Source of the DNA: Haloferax gibbonsii ATCC 33959
GTDB lineage: Archaea > Halobacteriota > Halobacteria > Halobacteriales > Haloferacaceae
DNA: 64,000 nt
NCBI RefSeq assembly: GCF_000336775.1
Contig: NZ_AOLJ01000022.1
Location: forward strand, 164,823-228,822
Reading direction: 5' to 3'
The position numbers and the translations under genes are program-made. Below the pieces are notes generated by a model. That model was not told the origin of the DNA. It saw nothing but the letters and a program-made list of their open reading frames with translations, and did not search any database. Shown here piece by piece: positions 9,585 to 18,500 of this stretch (position 1 is its first letter; the number at the start of each line of letters is the position of its first letter).

Positions 9585-9640
9585 GAATTGGAATGTGTGA
9601 GTCTGTGTGGTTGATGTAGTTTCCACTCGCACACCAATTC
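9585..9640. repeat. Imperfect long inverted repeat
   Basis: The arm GAATTGG-AA-TGTGTGAG (9585-9601) pairs with CTCGCACACCAATTC (9626-9640). There is one G-T wobble and a two-base bulge, and the loop is 24 bases. It lies just after the methyltransferase gene and before the small rubrerythrin-like gene, so it could be a transcript end structure or a regulator site. Confidence 0.45.
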
Positions 9641-9692
9641 GGTGTTGAATATTAACATGCTAGAGTAATTTGGTGAATATCAGGACAACGCT

Positions 9693-9711
9693 TACCACGA
9701 AAACTGTGGTA
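9693..9711. repeat. Short inverted repeat before small zinc-ribbon gene
   Basis: TACCAC-N7-GTGGTA is a perfect 6-7-6 repeat ending 9 bases before the ATG at 9721. It would sit across the likely transcription start or leader. Confidence 0.4.
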
Positions 9712-9720
9712 CTGGGTGTC

Positions 9721-9876
9721 ATGGCATTGCATAACTCAGTCATCGACGACTATCACCCGACAGAGGGGTACTACGAGTGTCGTTCCTGTCGCACGCGAAC
9801 GGTCAGTGCGTCTCACCTGTCGGAATGCCCCGACTGCGGCGGGTCGGTTCGTAACATCGCCGTCGCCCGCGAGTGA
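9721..9876 (+). CDS. Rubrerythrin-like zinc-ribbon small protein
   Basis: A 51-aa protein with CRSC and CPDC knuckles 14 residues apart (residues about 19-22 and 36-39), forming a rubredoxin/rubrerythrin-like zinc ribbon. It resembles the haloarchaeal 'rubrerythrin-like domain' small proteins (DUF7129 as I recall). The ATG at 9721 is preferred over an upstream in-frame start because the conserved part begins there and the upstream sequence is AT-rich. Function is unknown. Confidence 0.72.
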   Translation: MALHNSVIDDYHPTEGYYECRSCRTRTVSASHLSECPDCGGSVRNIAVARE

Positions 9877-9978
9877 GATTCGCCGCCGCCCGCGCGAGTC
9901 CGTGAGCGCATCGACTCCGAACAGACAGCCGACTTCCTTCTCACCGGGTCGCCGTGGCCGCCCGCCACGACGGCCCGC

Positions 9979-10947
9979 TCAGGATTCGATGATGCCCGTG
10001 TACCGGTCGACGAGTAGGACGACCGCCGCGCCGACGACCGCGGCCACGGCGAACGCGGCGTAGAGCTCGGTCGACCACGACCGACCCGCGTCGACGAGCG
10101 CGTTGGTGCTCTCGACGACGGGAGCGCGGAGCGCCCCGACGATGAGACTCACGAGGAACGCCAGCGTCGCCCGGCGGTGGTGTTCGAGCGCCCAGCGGAC
10201 GACGTGCGCGATGCTGAACAGGCCGACGACCGCCCCGAGCATGAACGTGATGACGACCGTTCCCGGTTCGACGATGACCGACAGCGACGCGCCGCCGGCG
10301 ATGTCGATGAGGCGGTCGATGAACGTGTTGAGCGCCGCGTTCATGTACTCGTACTGGCCGAGAATCAACAGGAGAAGCGACCCCGAGACGCCGGGGAGAA
10401 TCATCGCGCTGACGGCGATGCCGCCGGCGACCGCAATCGCCGGGAGCGAGTGCCCGAACGCGCCGCCGCTCCCGCCGGAGGCGACGAAGGCGAGGACGAA
10501 CCCGGCGACGGCGGCCGCGATTTGTCGCGGGCCGTCGAGCGAGACCTGCGCGTACAGGACGACCGCCGACGCGGCGATGAGCCCGAAGAAGAAGCCGTAG
10601 GTGGGGACCGGTGCGTCGTTGAGCGCGATGTGTAGCACGCGCATCACGGTCACGATGGCGGTGGCGATACCCGCGCCGAGCGCGAGCAGGAAGCCGACAT
10701 CGACCTCGCGCATCGCCGCGATTGCGTCGGCCCGGCGTCCCGGGACGACGACGCCGAGAGCGCGCTTGATGCGGCCGGGCGTGATGGCCGTCACCGCGCT
10801 GATGAGCCGTTCGTAGATGCCCGTGATGAGCGCGATGGTGCCGCCCGAGACGCCCGGAACGGCGTCGGCGGCACCCATACAGACGCCCTTCAGGTAGATG
10901 AGAAGCCACGAGAAACGGGATGTCGCCCCGTCTGAGTTCCTCGACAT
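9979..10947 (-). CDS. DUF368 (PopT-type) polyprenyl-phosphate transporter candidate
   Basis: A 322-aa polytopic membrane protein of the DUF368 family, with about eight hydrophobic segments. It contains two copies of the hallmark PGVSG motif: AVPGVSGGTIALI near residue 30 and ILPGVSGSLLLLI near residue 200. This indicates an internally duplicated, inverted-repeat transporter. Bacterial DUF368 proteins (PopT) were reported as undecaprenyl-phosphate translocases that return the lipid carrier to the cytoplasmic face. Its position beside aglB, which releases dolichol phosphate outside the cell, makes dolichol-phosphate recycling attractive. That role is inference, not shown here. A weak TATA-like GATATC lies 26 bases upstream, so it is probably leaderless. 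Confidence 0.85.
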   Translation of the reverse strand: MSRNSDGATSRFSWLLIYLKGVCMGAADAVPGVSGGTIALITGIYERLISAVTAITPGRIKRALGVVVPGRRADAIAAMREVDVGFLLALGAGIATAIVTVMRVLHIALNDAPVPTYGFFFGLIAASAVVLYAQVSLDGPRQIAAAVAGFVLAFVASGGSGGAFGHSLPAIAVAGGIAVSAMILPGVSGSLLLLILGQYEYMNAALNTFIDRLIDIAGGASLSVIVEPGTVVITFMLGAVVGLFSIAHVVRWALEHHRRATLAFLVSLIVGALRAPVVESTNALVDAGRSWSTELYAAFAVAAVVGAAVVLLVDRYTGIIES

Positions 10948-11070
10948 TTCGTTGTCGGATGCTCTCTCGGGAAGGATATCAGTCCACCGCTCTGTCGGTC
11001 GGCGGCGAGAAGAGAAACGCGTCGAAACGGCGGTCGGAAACCGGGCGACTGCCCGGCCCGGTTCGAAACC

Positions 11071-14000
11071 TTACGCGGCGACCGAAACCGCGCTGGCGTC
11101 GACTGACGCCGAGGTCGATGCCGACTCGTTCGTCTGCGAGTCGTCTGAATCGGAGTTCTCCGTCAGGTTGAACTCCTGTTCGTTCCGTTCGAGAGTGACC
11201 TGCACGGTTCCGTCTTCGGCACCGTTGACGAGGCCTTCCTCGACGGCGACGTTCTGCGCCTGGTAGCTGACGATGGTGTTGTTCCCGGCGAAGGTCGTCG
11301 GCCCGGTGAACGTGTAGTCGCCCGTCGCGCGGACGTCGACGTTCGTGTAGCCGTTGTCCGGACCGTACTCGTCGTAGCCGGTCGTGGAGTACGGGAGCGT
11401 CATCGTGAACTCACCGTCGGCGTCGGTCTGCGCCTGTTGCGTGTAGGTGAAGTTCGTGCCCGTGGTCTGGTCGCGCATCTGGACGCGGGCGGTCACCGTC
11501 GTGTTGGCCGGGGCACCGCTGCCTTCGACCGTCGCGCCGGGGACGCGCTCGAACGTCTTGACCCACGAGGGGTTGTTGGGAACGAGCGCCTGCGCTTGGA
11601 TGCCGTAGGTGTTGCCCGCCTGGATGAACGAGTTCTGGTAGGACCCCGAACGGAGCGCCGAGTTGTTCGAGGACTTCACGAGGCGGTAGTGTTCGAGGGC
11701 GGCGACGCGTTCCTCGGGGAACGTGCCGATGCCGCCGATCTGCGAGGTCGGGTCGTTCGCGACGTACTCCTCGGCGGCGGTCATGTTGTCGAACACTCTG
11801 ACCGCCTGCCCGTCGGACGGCGTCACCTTGAACGTGGTCTCGCCGTCGGCGGACGTTCGTTCTTCCCAGTCGACGACGATGGGCGACGCCTCACGGGCGC
11901 TGCCGTGGTACGCGTAGAGCCGGACCATCAGGCTCTCGTAGTACCGCTGGTCTTTGAGGCTCGACACGGCGGCGACTCTCGTCTGTCCCTCCTGCTCCTG
12001 CAGGCGGTACATCGTACTGTAGAAGTCGGACGTGGAGACGTTCGACTCGTCGTAGAAGACGGTCGGCGCACCGAACTTCGAGTCGGTCGAGGCCATCTGC
12101 CAGTCGACCATGACGTAGCGGGTCTCGTTACCCTCCTCGCTCATGTCGGCGAGGACGTCGGAGGCCTGCTCCTCGTTCGGCGCGAGGAGGAAGTTCGCGG
12201 CCTCGGTCGCGCCCTGCTGGAACGGGTTAGCGTTCGGGATGCGCTCGCCGAGGACCGTTATCCAGTGCCCGTAGTCCCACCACGACATGACGCCGTACGT
12301 TCCCTCGGCGTAGTCGAAGTCGTCGGTCCGTTCGTAAGTTCCGTAGTAGTCCATCTCGTTGGATGCGCCGCCGAACTGCCCCTCTTCGGGCGTGCTGTTC
12401 TGCATCCACTCGAAGCTGTCCTGCCACTGCGTCACCGTGCCCGGTCCGGTCTGGGACGACTGGAGGGCGTTGCTGCTGGTGCCGGCGTTGCCGAGCTGAA
12501 TCGGCACGACGAGCACCGGGGTGAGGACGAGAAGCAGGGCGACGGCGACGACCGCGACCGTCCCGTACGACACGTCGTCGAGGCGGTCGGTGCCGGCGAG
12601 GTCGATGATACCGAGCGAGAGAATCTCGCGGAGGAGGTACGCGTTCATCACCGCGACCACGACCGCGAGGTAGTAGTTGAAGCGGACCTGCGTGAAGGCG
12701 GCCGAGGTGATGATGGCCGCCCAGACGAGGACGAACAGGTGTTCGCTCTCGTAGTCGGCCTGCAGCACCGCGCCGACGATGAGGGCGCTCGCGATGGCGA
12801 GGCTGACGAGCGAGGATTCGAGGCCGAGGAGCCCGCCGATGCCGGCCGGGATGGCCGGAATCAGGAAGATAACGCCGAAGGCGGCGAGGCTGCCGGCGAC
12901 GTAGCCGATCTTCCGAGTGTCGCCGTCGCGGACGAGCGGCTTGCCGACGAGCCAGATGGCACCGACGAGGCCGGTGAAGAACGTGAAGCCGTACTCGGAC
13001 ATGATGCGCTCGGTCGCGGTCATGCCGCTGTTCTGCAGGACGCTCGCGGCGATGAAGGGCTGTGCCTCGCCGATGGTGCGCGTCGCCGCACCGGCGCTGA
13101 AGCCGACGGTGCGGAGGAAGTTGACGCTCACCTGGCGGAAGGCGTCGGGGAGGACGACGGCCGTGCCGATGACGGCGACGAGGCCGAGGGCGGCGACCGC
13201 GACGGGGTAGCCGCGGTCGTCGACGTCGTTAGACTCCCACCACCGGGCCAGCGCAGCGAGGAACACCGCGCCCGCGCCGATACCGAAGGCGAACACGGGG
13301 TGGAGGAGACTGAAGTTCGTCACGCTGAACGAGAAGTCGGTCAGCGGGACGAACATCAGGAGGCCGGTGACGAGCATCGAGACCGCACCGACGAACGCGA
13401 CGTGTTCCGGGGACTGTCCGCCGACGTAGTCGGCGACCATCTGGAGGACCAGGTACAGGCCGAAGATACCGACCAGAAGGACGCCCGGTGGCCACGCCCA
13501 CATGTAGAGCGCCATGCCCACGCCGGCGAGCGCGGACCAGATGAGGGTGGAGCGGAGGGCGTCGAAGTCACGGGCGGCGACGAGTTCCCAGACGGGCTTC
13601 TCGCGGTTCGCCACGGTGAGGGCGATCATGATGGCGACGACCGCGAAGCCCTGGAAGAACGGCTCGGCGATGTTGTGGTCGGCGAAGCCGACGAGGCCGC
13701 GCTGGAGGAACGTCCCGGGGAGCAAAGCGAGGATGACGACCCCGAAGATGCCGCCGAGGCGACCCCCGAGACGACGGCCGATGAGGAACGTCGGAATGGC
13801 CACGAGCGCCCCGAAGACGGCCGGCGCGACAAGCAGCGTCTTGGCCACGAGGTCGGCCGACGGACTGCCGAGGCCGACGACGAGGGCGGCCGTCGCGATA
13901 ATCTGGTCGTAAACCGTCCCGAACTGGCCGACGCTCGTCCCGAACGGGAAGTAGGTCCACGGGTCGAACGGCATCGTCGACGGCCAGTTCTGGACGGAGT

Positions 14001-14205
14001 ACGTCACCTCTCGGAGGTGATACCAGGCGTCGTTTCCGGAGAAGAGGACATCACCGTCCCTGATAAAGTTACTATACGACCGAAGACGGACGGCCAACAT
14101 GGCGACCAGTATCACGAGGAGGGCGGGGACGTGATACCAGTCTTTGGCGAGGTCGAGGACCGACTTCGAGTCGGGGCCCTCGATGCGCTCTGTGTCTGCG
14201 CTCAT
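11071..14205 (-). CDS. aglB: Dolichyl-phosphooligosaccharide-protein glycotransferase AglB
   Basis: Archaeal STT3-type oligosaccharyltransferase that moves the dolichol-linked glycan to Asn in Asn-X-Ser/Thr of S-layer and other surface proteins. The 1044-aa protein has about 13 N-terminal membrane segments and a large extracellular C-terminal domain. The first external loop carries the metal-binding acidic motif (GNDAWYHLREV, near residue 58), followed by GFADHNIAEPFF. The catalytic-domain signature WWDYGHWI is present near residue 640. Length and motifs match H. volcanii AglB closely. The gene anchors one end of the glycosylation island. Its promoter has a palindromic TATA region. Confidence 0.97.
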   Translation of the reverse strand: MSADTERIEGPDSKSVLDLAKDWYHVPALLVILVAMLAVRLRSYSNFIRDGDVLFSGNDAWYHLREVTYSVQNWPSTMPFDPWTYFPFGTSVGQFGTVYDQIIATAALVVGLGSPSADLVAKTLLVAPAVFGALVAIPTFLIGRRLGGRLGGIFGVVILALLPGTFLQRGLVGFADHNIAEPFFQGFAVVAIMIALTVANREKPVWELVAARDFDALRSTLIWSALAGVGMALYMWAWPPGVLLVGIFGLYLVLQMVADYVGGQSPEHVAFVGAVSMLVTGLLMFVPLTDFSFSVTNFSLLHPVFAFGIGAGAVFLAALARWWESNDVDDRGYPVAVAALGLVAVIGTAVVLPDAFRQVSVNFLRTVGFSAGAATRTIGEAQPFIAASVLQNSGMTATERIMSEYGFTFFTGLVGAIWLVGKPLVRDGDTRKIGYVAGSLAAFGVIFLIPAIPAGIGGLLGLESSLVSLAIASALIVGAVLQADYESEHLFVLVWAAIITSAAFTQVRFNYYLAVVVAVMNAYLLREILSLGIIDLAGTDRLDDVSYGTVAVVAVALLLVLTPVLVVPIQLGNAGTSSNALQSSQTGPGTVTQWQDSFEWMQNSTPEEGQFGGASNEMDYYGTYERTDDFDYAEGTYGVMSWWDYGHWITVLGERIPNANPFQQGATEAANFLLAPNEEQASDVLADMSEEGNETRYVMVDWQMASTDSKFGAPTVFYDESNVSTSDFYSTMYRLQEQEGQTRVAAVSSLKDQRYYESLMVRLYAYHGSAREASPIVVDWEERTSADGETTFKVTPSDGQAVRVFDNMTAAEEYVANDPTSQIGGIGTFPEERVAALEHYRLVKSSNNSALRSGSYQNSFIQAGNTYGIQAQALVPNNPSWVKTFERVPGATVEGSGAPANTTVTARVQMRDQTTGTNFTYTQQAQTDADGEFTMTLPYSTTGYDEYGPDNGYTNVDVRATGDYTFTGPTTFAGNNTIVSYQAQNVAVEEGLVNGAEDGTVQVTLERNEQEFNLTENSDSDDSQTNESASTSASVDASAVSVAA

Positions 14206-14230
14206 CGCTTCGATGGACTGGGAAAACCCG

Positions 14231-14243
14231 CATAAGCCTTATG
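14231..14243 (-). promoter_or_regulatory. Palindromic TATA region of aglB
   Basis: CATAAG-C-CTTATG is a perfect 13-base palindrome. Read on the minus strand it provides a CTTATG TATA-like element about 30 bases before the aglB ATG. Overlap of TATA and palindrome means a dimeric protein bound here would block transcription. Confidence 0.5.
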
Positions 14244-14359
14244 ACTCGGTTTCATCGGCGAGACGGGCTCGCTCCCGTCGAGACCCGATTCAGCGTGGTT
14301 TTGCGGCCGTCAGGTCGCAGTTTCGCGGCCGATCGAGCGCCGACCCGCGCGAACGACAC

Positions 14360-14369
14360 TCTTTATACG
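14360..14369 (+). promoter_or_regulatory. TATA element of the glycosyltransferase-AlkP operon
   Basis: CTTTATAC at 14361-14368, centred 27 bases before the ATG at 14392, matches the haloarchaeal TTTATA consensus. The transcript would be leaderless and would cover the 14392 and 15130 genes. Confidence 0.65.
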
Positions 14370-14391
14370 GGACCTTCTGATAGCACTCAGT

Positions 14392-15111
14392 ATGGCCGAC
14401 GGGGATACGGAAGACAGGAGCCACGAGGGCGCGTCGTACCGCGACGACACGGCGCGGGCGCTCGACGTGACCGCCACGCTCTCCGACGCGTCGCTCGTCG
14501 TCGCGAGCAACCGAGAGCGATGTTACTCCAGTGAGACCGCCCCGGAGTGGCTCGACGTCGTCGTCCGCACCGACAAGGGCCGCAACTACGCGCGAAACAG
14601 AGCCATCGAGGAGGCCGAAAACGAGTGGATAATCGTCGCCGACGACGACATCACCTTCCCCACTCGGCTCGCGGCACACCTCGTCGACTCGATGCACGAG
14701 TTCCAGGTCGTCGGGCTGGAGGACTTCTGGCCCATGCGGTGGACGCTCACGCGATTCATGATATTTCACCGAAGCCTGTGGGAGCGCGTCGGTGGCTTCG
14801 ACGAGCACCGCGAACACGGCGGCGACACAGACTTCGCGATTCGCGCCGAGAAGGCCGGCGCGGAGGTTCACCGCCTGCCCCGTCGCATCGTCCCGCACCA
14901 CGACACCGAGTCCGACTTCGACGTGGGGACCCACCTCGAATGGCTGTTCTACCTGTTCAAGCGCCACCCGAAGCAGGTCGCGGTCCCCGCGCTCAAACTG
15001 GCGCTCGCGAAGGTGAACGTCATCTCCCCGTCGAAAATCGAGTACGACGCGTCGTGGGCCGGTGACGTTTTCTCGCTCAGCGACACCGACGACGCACCGC
15101 TCGACCACTGA
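14392..15111 (+). CDS. GT2-type glycosyltransferase of the N-glycan island
   Basis: A 239-aa GT-A fold transferase without membrane segments. It has RTDKGRNYARNRAIE (nucleotide-sugar region) and the metal-binding DDDI near residue 85. GGFDEHREHGGDTDFAIRAE is the acceptor/catalytic ED-like region, usual in GT2 enzymes that lengthen lipid-linked glycans. It shows the same general design as AglG/AglI of H. volcanii, but I cannot call orthology. It is first gene of an operon with the AlkP-fold gene 18 bases downstream. The sugar transferred is unknown. Confidence 0.85.
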   Translation: MADGDTEDRSHEGASYRDDTARALDVTATLSDASLVVASNRERCYSSETAPEWLDVVVRTDKGRNYARNRAIEEAENEWIIVADDDITFPTRLAAHLVDSMHEFQVVGLEDFWPMRWTLTRFMIFHRSLWERVGGFDEHREHGGDTDFAIRAEKAGAEVHRLPRRIVPHHDTESDFDVGTHLEWLFYLFKRHPKQVAVPALKLALAKVNVISPSKIEYDASWAGDVFSLSDTDDAPLDH

Positions 15112-15129
15112 GTTTCAGACCTCCGAATC

Positions 15130-16575
15130 ATGAATATCCTACTCCTCATCATGGACAGCGTCCGTGCGAGCAACACTAGCCTGCACGGCCACGAACACCG
15201 GACGACCCCGTTCTTGGAATCGCTCGCCGACGAGGCCACGGTCTACGAGACCGGTATCAGCCCCGGCTCGTGGAGCCTGCCGAGCCACACCAGCATCTTC
15301 ACCGGCTACCACGTCGCCGAACACGGCGTCACCGGCGCGAAAAACAAGCTCGAACCCGGACACACCATTTTCGAGCGGCTCGCCGACGAGGAGGGCTACT
15401 CGACCGGCATCTTCTCCGAGAACACGTGGGTCACCGAGATGGACGTGGGACTGAAAGAGACCTTCCAGACCGTCGAGGGCGCGCGGAACATCCCGTACGT
15501 CGAGGGTCTCGACCCGAGCAACTTCGTGCTCACCGAGGGACAGGGCAACTACGCCGGCTACCTCAAGCGGTGTCTGTCCCACGACCACCCGGCGAAGTCG
15601 CTCGCAAATGGGGTCGTCACGAAGCTCGCGTGGGACTACCCGCAGTACCTCCCCGACTCGCTGAAGGCGACTACGCCCGCGGACGTGTACGTCGACCTCT
15701 TTCTGGACTGGGAGGAGACGCGGAACGACTCGTGGGCCGCCTGCATCAACCTCATGGACGGTCACATGCCGTACGAACCCCGCCCGGAACACGACAACTG
15801 GGGCGGGAAACGCCTCCAGAAGCTCCAACAGGACGTCGACGACCAGGTGTGGGAGTACCTCGGTGGCCACCGACCCTGGTGGGAGAAACGCGCCATGGAG
15901 GGGCTGTACGACGGAACCATCCGACAGATGGACGCCCAAATCGAACGCCTCGTCTCGACGCTCAAAGAGCGCGGCGAGTACGAGGACACGCTCATCGTCG
16001 TCACCGGCGATCACGGCGAGGGCTTCGGCGAGAAGAGTCAGGTCAAGCCCGATGTGCGACTCGCCGGCCACGGCAAGGACGTACACGAGGCGGTCCTCCA
16101 CGTCCCGCTCGTCGTCAAGTTCCCCGGGCAGTCGGACTCCGAGACGGTCTCCGCGGCGGCCTCGCTCACCGAGTTCCCGCGCGTGGTCGACGCCGTCCTC
16201 GACGGCGAGTGGGACCGCGACGCGTTCGTCCCCGACGACGGGGCGGTCGTCGCCTCGACCCACGGCCTCGACGAACCCTCACAGGCGCTCGCCGAGGAGT
16301 TCTGTGGGTCCGTCATGCCCTACGGAGGCGTCTCACGGACCGTTTACGAGACGACCGACGAGGGCGTGGTGCAGTATCAGGCCTGGGAGGACGCCGCCAG
16401 CACGGTTCGCATCTTCGACGCGAAGACCGCGTGGAAGGCCGCCGATACCGACGACGGCGTCGTCTCGGAGACGTTCGGCGCGTTCGACGACCTCGGCGTC
16501 CGCGAGGAGAGCGAGGGCATCGATGCCGCCGAGGGTGCAACGAAAGAGCGCCTGAAGGACTTAGGGTACCTGTAG
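15130..16575 (+). CDS. AlkP/sulfatase-superfamily enzyme 1, Ser-type nucleophile
   Basis: A 481-aa alkaline-phosphatase/sulfatase fold protein. The metal ligand Asp9 lies in LIMDSVRASN. The nucleophile loop reads W-S49-L-P-S-H53. Where formylglycine sulfatases need C/S-x-P-x-R, this has Ser and then His in place of Arg, so classical sulfatase maturation is unlikely. The second metal site is VVTGDHGEGFGE near residue 298, then a GHGKDVHEAVLHVPLV helix. The fold begins at residue 1 with no signal peptide or membrane segment, so it is cytoplasmic. It ends in LKDLGYL, as do its paralogues here. It probably modifies or hydrolyses an ester on the glycan or lipid carrier; substrate unknown. Confidence 0.82.
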   Translation: MNILLLIMDSVRASNTSLHGHEHRTTPFLESLADEATVYETGISPGSWSLPSHTSIFTGYHVAEHGVTGAKNKLEPGHTIFERLADEEGYSTGIFSENTWVTEMDVGLKETFQTVEGARNIPYVEGLDPSNFVLTEGQGNYAGYLKRCLSHDHPAKSLANGVVTKLAWDYPQYLPDSLKATTPADVYVDLFLDWEETRNDSWAACINLMDGHMPYEPRPEHDNWGGKRLQKLQQDVDDQVWEYLGGHRPWWEKRAMEGLYDGTIRQMDAQIERLVSTLKERGEYEDTLIVVTGDHGEGFGEKSQVKPDVRLAGHGKDVHEAVLHVPLVVKFPGQSDSETVSAAASLTEFPRVVDAVLDGEWDRDAFVPDDGAVVASTHGLDEPSQALAEEFCGSVMPYGGVSRTVYETTDEGVVQYQAWEDAASTVRIFDAKTAWKAADTDDGVVSETFGAFDDLGVREESEGIDAAEGATKERLKDLGYL

Positions 16576-16645
16576 CGGGGCGTCTACGGTTGCGGGGCCG
16601 GTGTGACGGCGGGTCGTCGTCGTGGCCCGCCCCGTTCCGAAGCCA

Positions 16646-16661
16646 TAGAAAGTTTTTCTTT
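16646..16661 (+). promoter_or_regulatory. BRE/TATA of the 16684 gene
   Basis: GAAAG followed by TTTTTCTTTGG, centred about 29 bases before the ATG at 16684. It gives a separate leaderless promoter for this gene. Confidence 0.5.
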
Positions 16662-16683
16662 GGTCGGTTGGGTCCGGTCCTCT

Positions 16684-17631
16684 ATGTCGAACGCATTCGA
16701 CCGGATCAAATACGGCCTCTCGCAGATCGCCGAGAACGGCCGGAGTTTGAACTGGTGGCGGGGGACGCTGATGCGGCGGGGAAACGGGGCGATTCAGACG
16801 AAACTGTATCCGGGCAGGCGCGGAATCGACGTGGTCGACGCGGATTGGGACACGCTCGTCGTCCTTGACGCGTGCCGGGCCGACCTCTTCGAGGAGTTCG
16901 TCGACCTCGACCAGTTCGACGACTACCGCGCGGAGACCAGTCGAGCGAGTGCGACTCCCGAGTGGCTCCCGGTCTCGTTCCCCGACGAGTACGGCGACAT
17001 CGTCTACGTCTCGGGCAACCCGCAGGTCTCGAAGAAGGTGCCGGACAAGTGGCACAAGCTCTTCGAAGTGTGGCAGGACGCCTACGACGACGACGTGGAG
17101 GCGATTCTCCCCGGACCCATCATCGACGGCGCGATTCGAGCGCGCGAAGAGTACCCGGACAAGCGGCTCATCGTTCACCTGATGCAACCGCACGTCCCGT
17201 TCGTCGGCCGCCCGGACCTCCACTTCTGTACCTACCAGTTGTTCGAGGACCTGGACATGGACGGCGACGACCGCGCCGGAAACGTCTTCGAGGCCGCGGC
17301 CAAGGGCATCGTCGACGAAGAAGAGATGTGGCAGGCGTACGGCGAGAACCTGACCTACGCGATGGACGAGGTCCAACGGCTCATCGACGCGTTCGACGAG
17401 CGCATTGTCCTCACGTCCGACCACGGCAACGTGGTCGAAGCGAAGTCGTGGCCGCTGCCGTTCACCTACCACCAACACCTGCCGTACCACCGCCACCCCG
17501 GCCTCGTGACGGTCCCGTGGGCGGTCCTCGACGGCGAGCGGCCGACTATCACCGACGACGGCGTCGAGTCCAGCAGCCGCGCCACCTCCGCGGAGGTCAC
17601 GGAGCGACTGGAGAATCTCGGCTACAAGTAG
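16684..17631 (+). CDS. Short AlkP-superfamily protein 2
   Basis: A 315-aa protein with the reduced AlkP/sulfatase core. The first metal Asp is in DTLVVLDACRADLFEEF (near residue 63). SRASATPEWLP follows where the nucleophile Ser/Thr is expected. HLMQPHVPFVG supplies a metal histidine and LTSDHGN the second metal pair. It is shorter than the 450-480 aa paralogues and lacks their C-terminal subdomain, but ends with the same LENLGYK-type tail. Its 50-residue N-terminal leader has no hydrophobic segment, so it is cytoplasmic. It closely resembles the 19531 gene in layout. Function in the glycan pathway is inferred only from context. Confidence 0.78.
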   Translation: MSNAFDRIKYGLSQIAENGRSLNWWRGTLMRRGNGAIQTKLYPGRRGIDVVDADWDTLVVLDACRADLFEEFVDLDQFDDYRAETSRASATPEWLPVSFPDEYGDIVYVSGNPQVSKKVPDKWHKLFEVWQDAYDDDVEAILPGPIIDGAIRAREEYPDKRLIVHLMQPHVPFVGRPDLHFCTYQLFEDLDMDGDDRAGNVFEAAAKGIVDEEEMWQAYGENLTYAMDEVQRLIDAFDERIVLTSDHGNVVEAKSWPLPFTYHQHLPYHRHPGLVTVPWAVLDGERPTITDDGVESSSRATSAEVTERLENLGYK

Positions 17632-17667
17632 TCAGCCGGGGTTCCGATTCGAATTCGTTCGGCAGTC

Positions 17668-18366
17668 TCACCCGAGCACGTCGGAGACGCTCTCGATGCT
17701 CGTGAGGTCCGTCTCGAAGAACTGTCTGTTCTCTGCTACCTTCTCCTCCGACCAGTTCCACCACGCCGTGTCGAGCAGTTCCTCTCGGATGTGTTCGTCG
17801 AACCGCCACTTCTTTCGTTCGGCGGGGACGCCCGCGACAACCGCGTAGGGCTCTACGTCGCTCGTCACGACGGCCCCCGCGCCGACGATTGCGCCGTGGC
17901 CGATAGAGACTCCCGAGAGGACGGTCGCGTTCGAACCGATCCACACGTCACTTCCGACGTCGATGTCTCCTTTCGAGGTCCACGCCAACTCGTCGCCGGT
18001 GACCTGTCGGTACAGTTTCAATTGCAGCGTCGGATTCGCGGTCGTGTGGTTCTGCGACCGGAACTCCGCGCCGGGGGCAACGGCACAGTACCGTCCGATA
18101 TCGACGGTCCCTCTGAGTGTGTTCCGACCGTTGAGATTCGTCCCCCGTCCGAGACCTACCGTCCCGTTGAGTACGCAGTCGGGACCGACGTGCACGTCGT
18201 CACCGAGTGAAATATCTCCTCGCATCGAACAGCCGGATTCGATGCCGACGTTCCGCCCCCGTGAGAAGTTCGTCTCCGCGGGCGACTTGTCGATGAGCGT
18301 CGTGGCGATCTCGGGGTAACCAAGCCGCGAAACCACGGATTCGACAGTCGTCTTTACGCTCCGCAT
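17668..18366 (-). CDS. Left-handed beta-helix (hexapeptide) acyltransferase
   Basis: A 232-aa CatB/NodL-like hexapeptide-repeat transferase. Repeats such as IGRYCAVAPGAEF, VGSDVWIGSNATVLSGV and IGHGAIVGAGAVVTSDVEPY lie between residues 40 and 185. The extended loop contains the usual active-site His (RSQNHTT near residue 106). AVVAGVPAERKKWRF closes the acetyl-CoA site. It is probably an O-acetyltransferase that decorates an island sugar. It faces the surrounding genes and has its own leaderless promoter. Its base composition is less GC-rich than its neighbours, consistent with gain by transfer. Confidence 0.85.
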   Translation of the reverse strand: MRSVKTTVESVVSRLGYPEIATTLIDKSPAETNFSRGRNVGIESGCSMRGDISLGDDVHVGPDCVLNGTVGLGRGTNLNGRNTLRGTVDIGRYCAVAPGAEFRSQNHTTANPTLQLKLYRQVTGDELAWTSKGDIDVGSDVWIGSNATVLSGVSIGHGAIVGAGAVVTSDVEPYAVVAGVPAERKKWRFDEHIREELLDTAWWNWSEEKVAENRQFFETDLTSIESVSDVLG

Positions 18367-18386
18367 TGTACGGAGTCTCCGCGTGG

Positions 18387-18398
18387 TACTATATTACC
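18387..18398 (-). promoter_or_regulatory. TATA element of the acetyltransferase gene
   Basis: GGTAATATAGTA on the minus strand, centred 26 bases before the ATG at 18366; fits a leaderless promoter. Confidence 0.55.
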
Positions 18399-18468
18399 CT
18401 TGCCCTCCAGTTATCAACATTGATAGGAAAGGGCGATGAGCACGCGACTGCGATGACGACCGGACAGT

Positions 18469-18480
18469 TGATTTTTAACC
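18469..18480 (+). promoter_or_regulatory. TATA element of the 18501 glycosyltransferase
   Basis: TTGATTTTTAAC ends 20 bases before the ATG at 18501, with the TATA core centred about 27 bases upstream. Confidence 0.55.
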
Positions 18481-18500
18481 TCGTGTGGGGCACTCTGAGT

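Noticed and set aside
11437-14235. 932-codon plus-strand open frame across aglB
   Set aside because: Antisense shadow of aglB. The translation is a low-complexity Arg/Glu/Asp/Gly mixture without recognisable domains.
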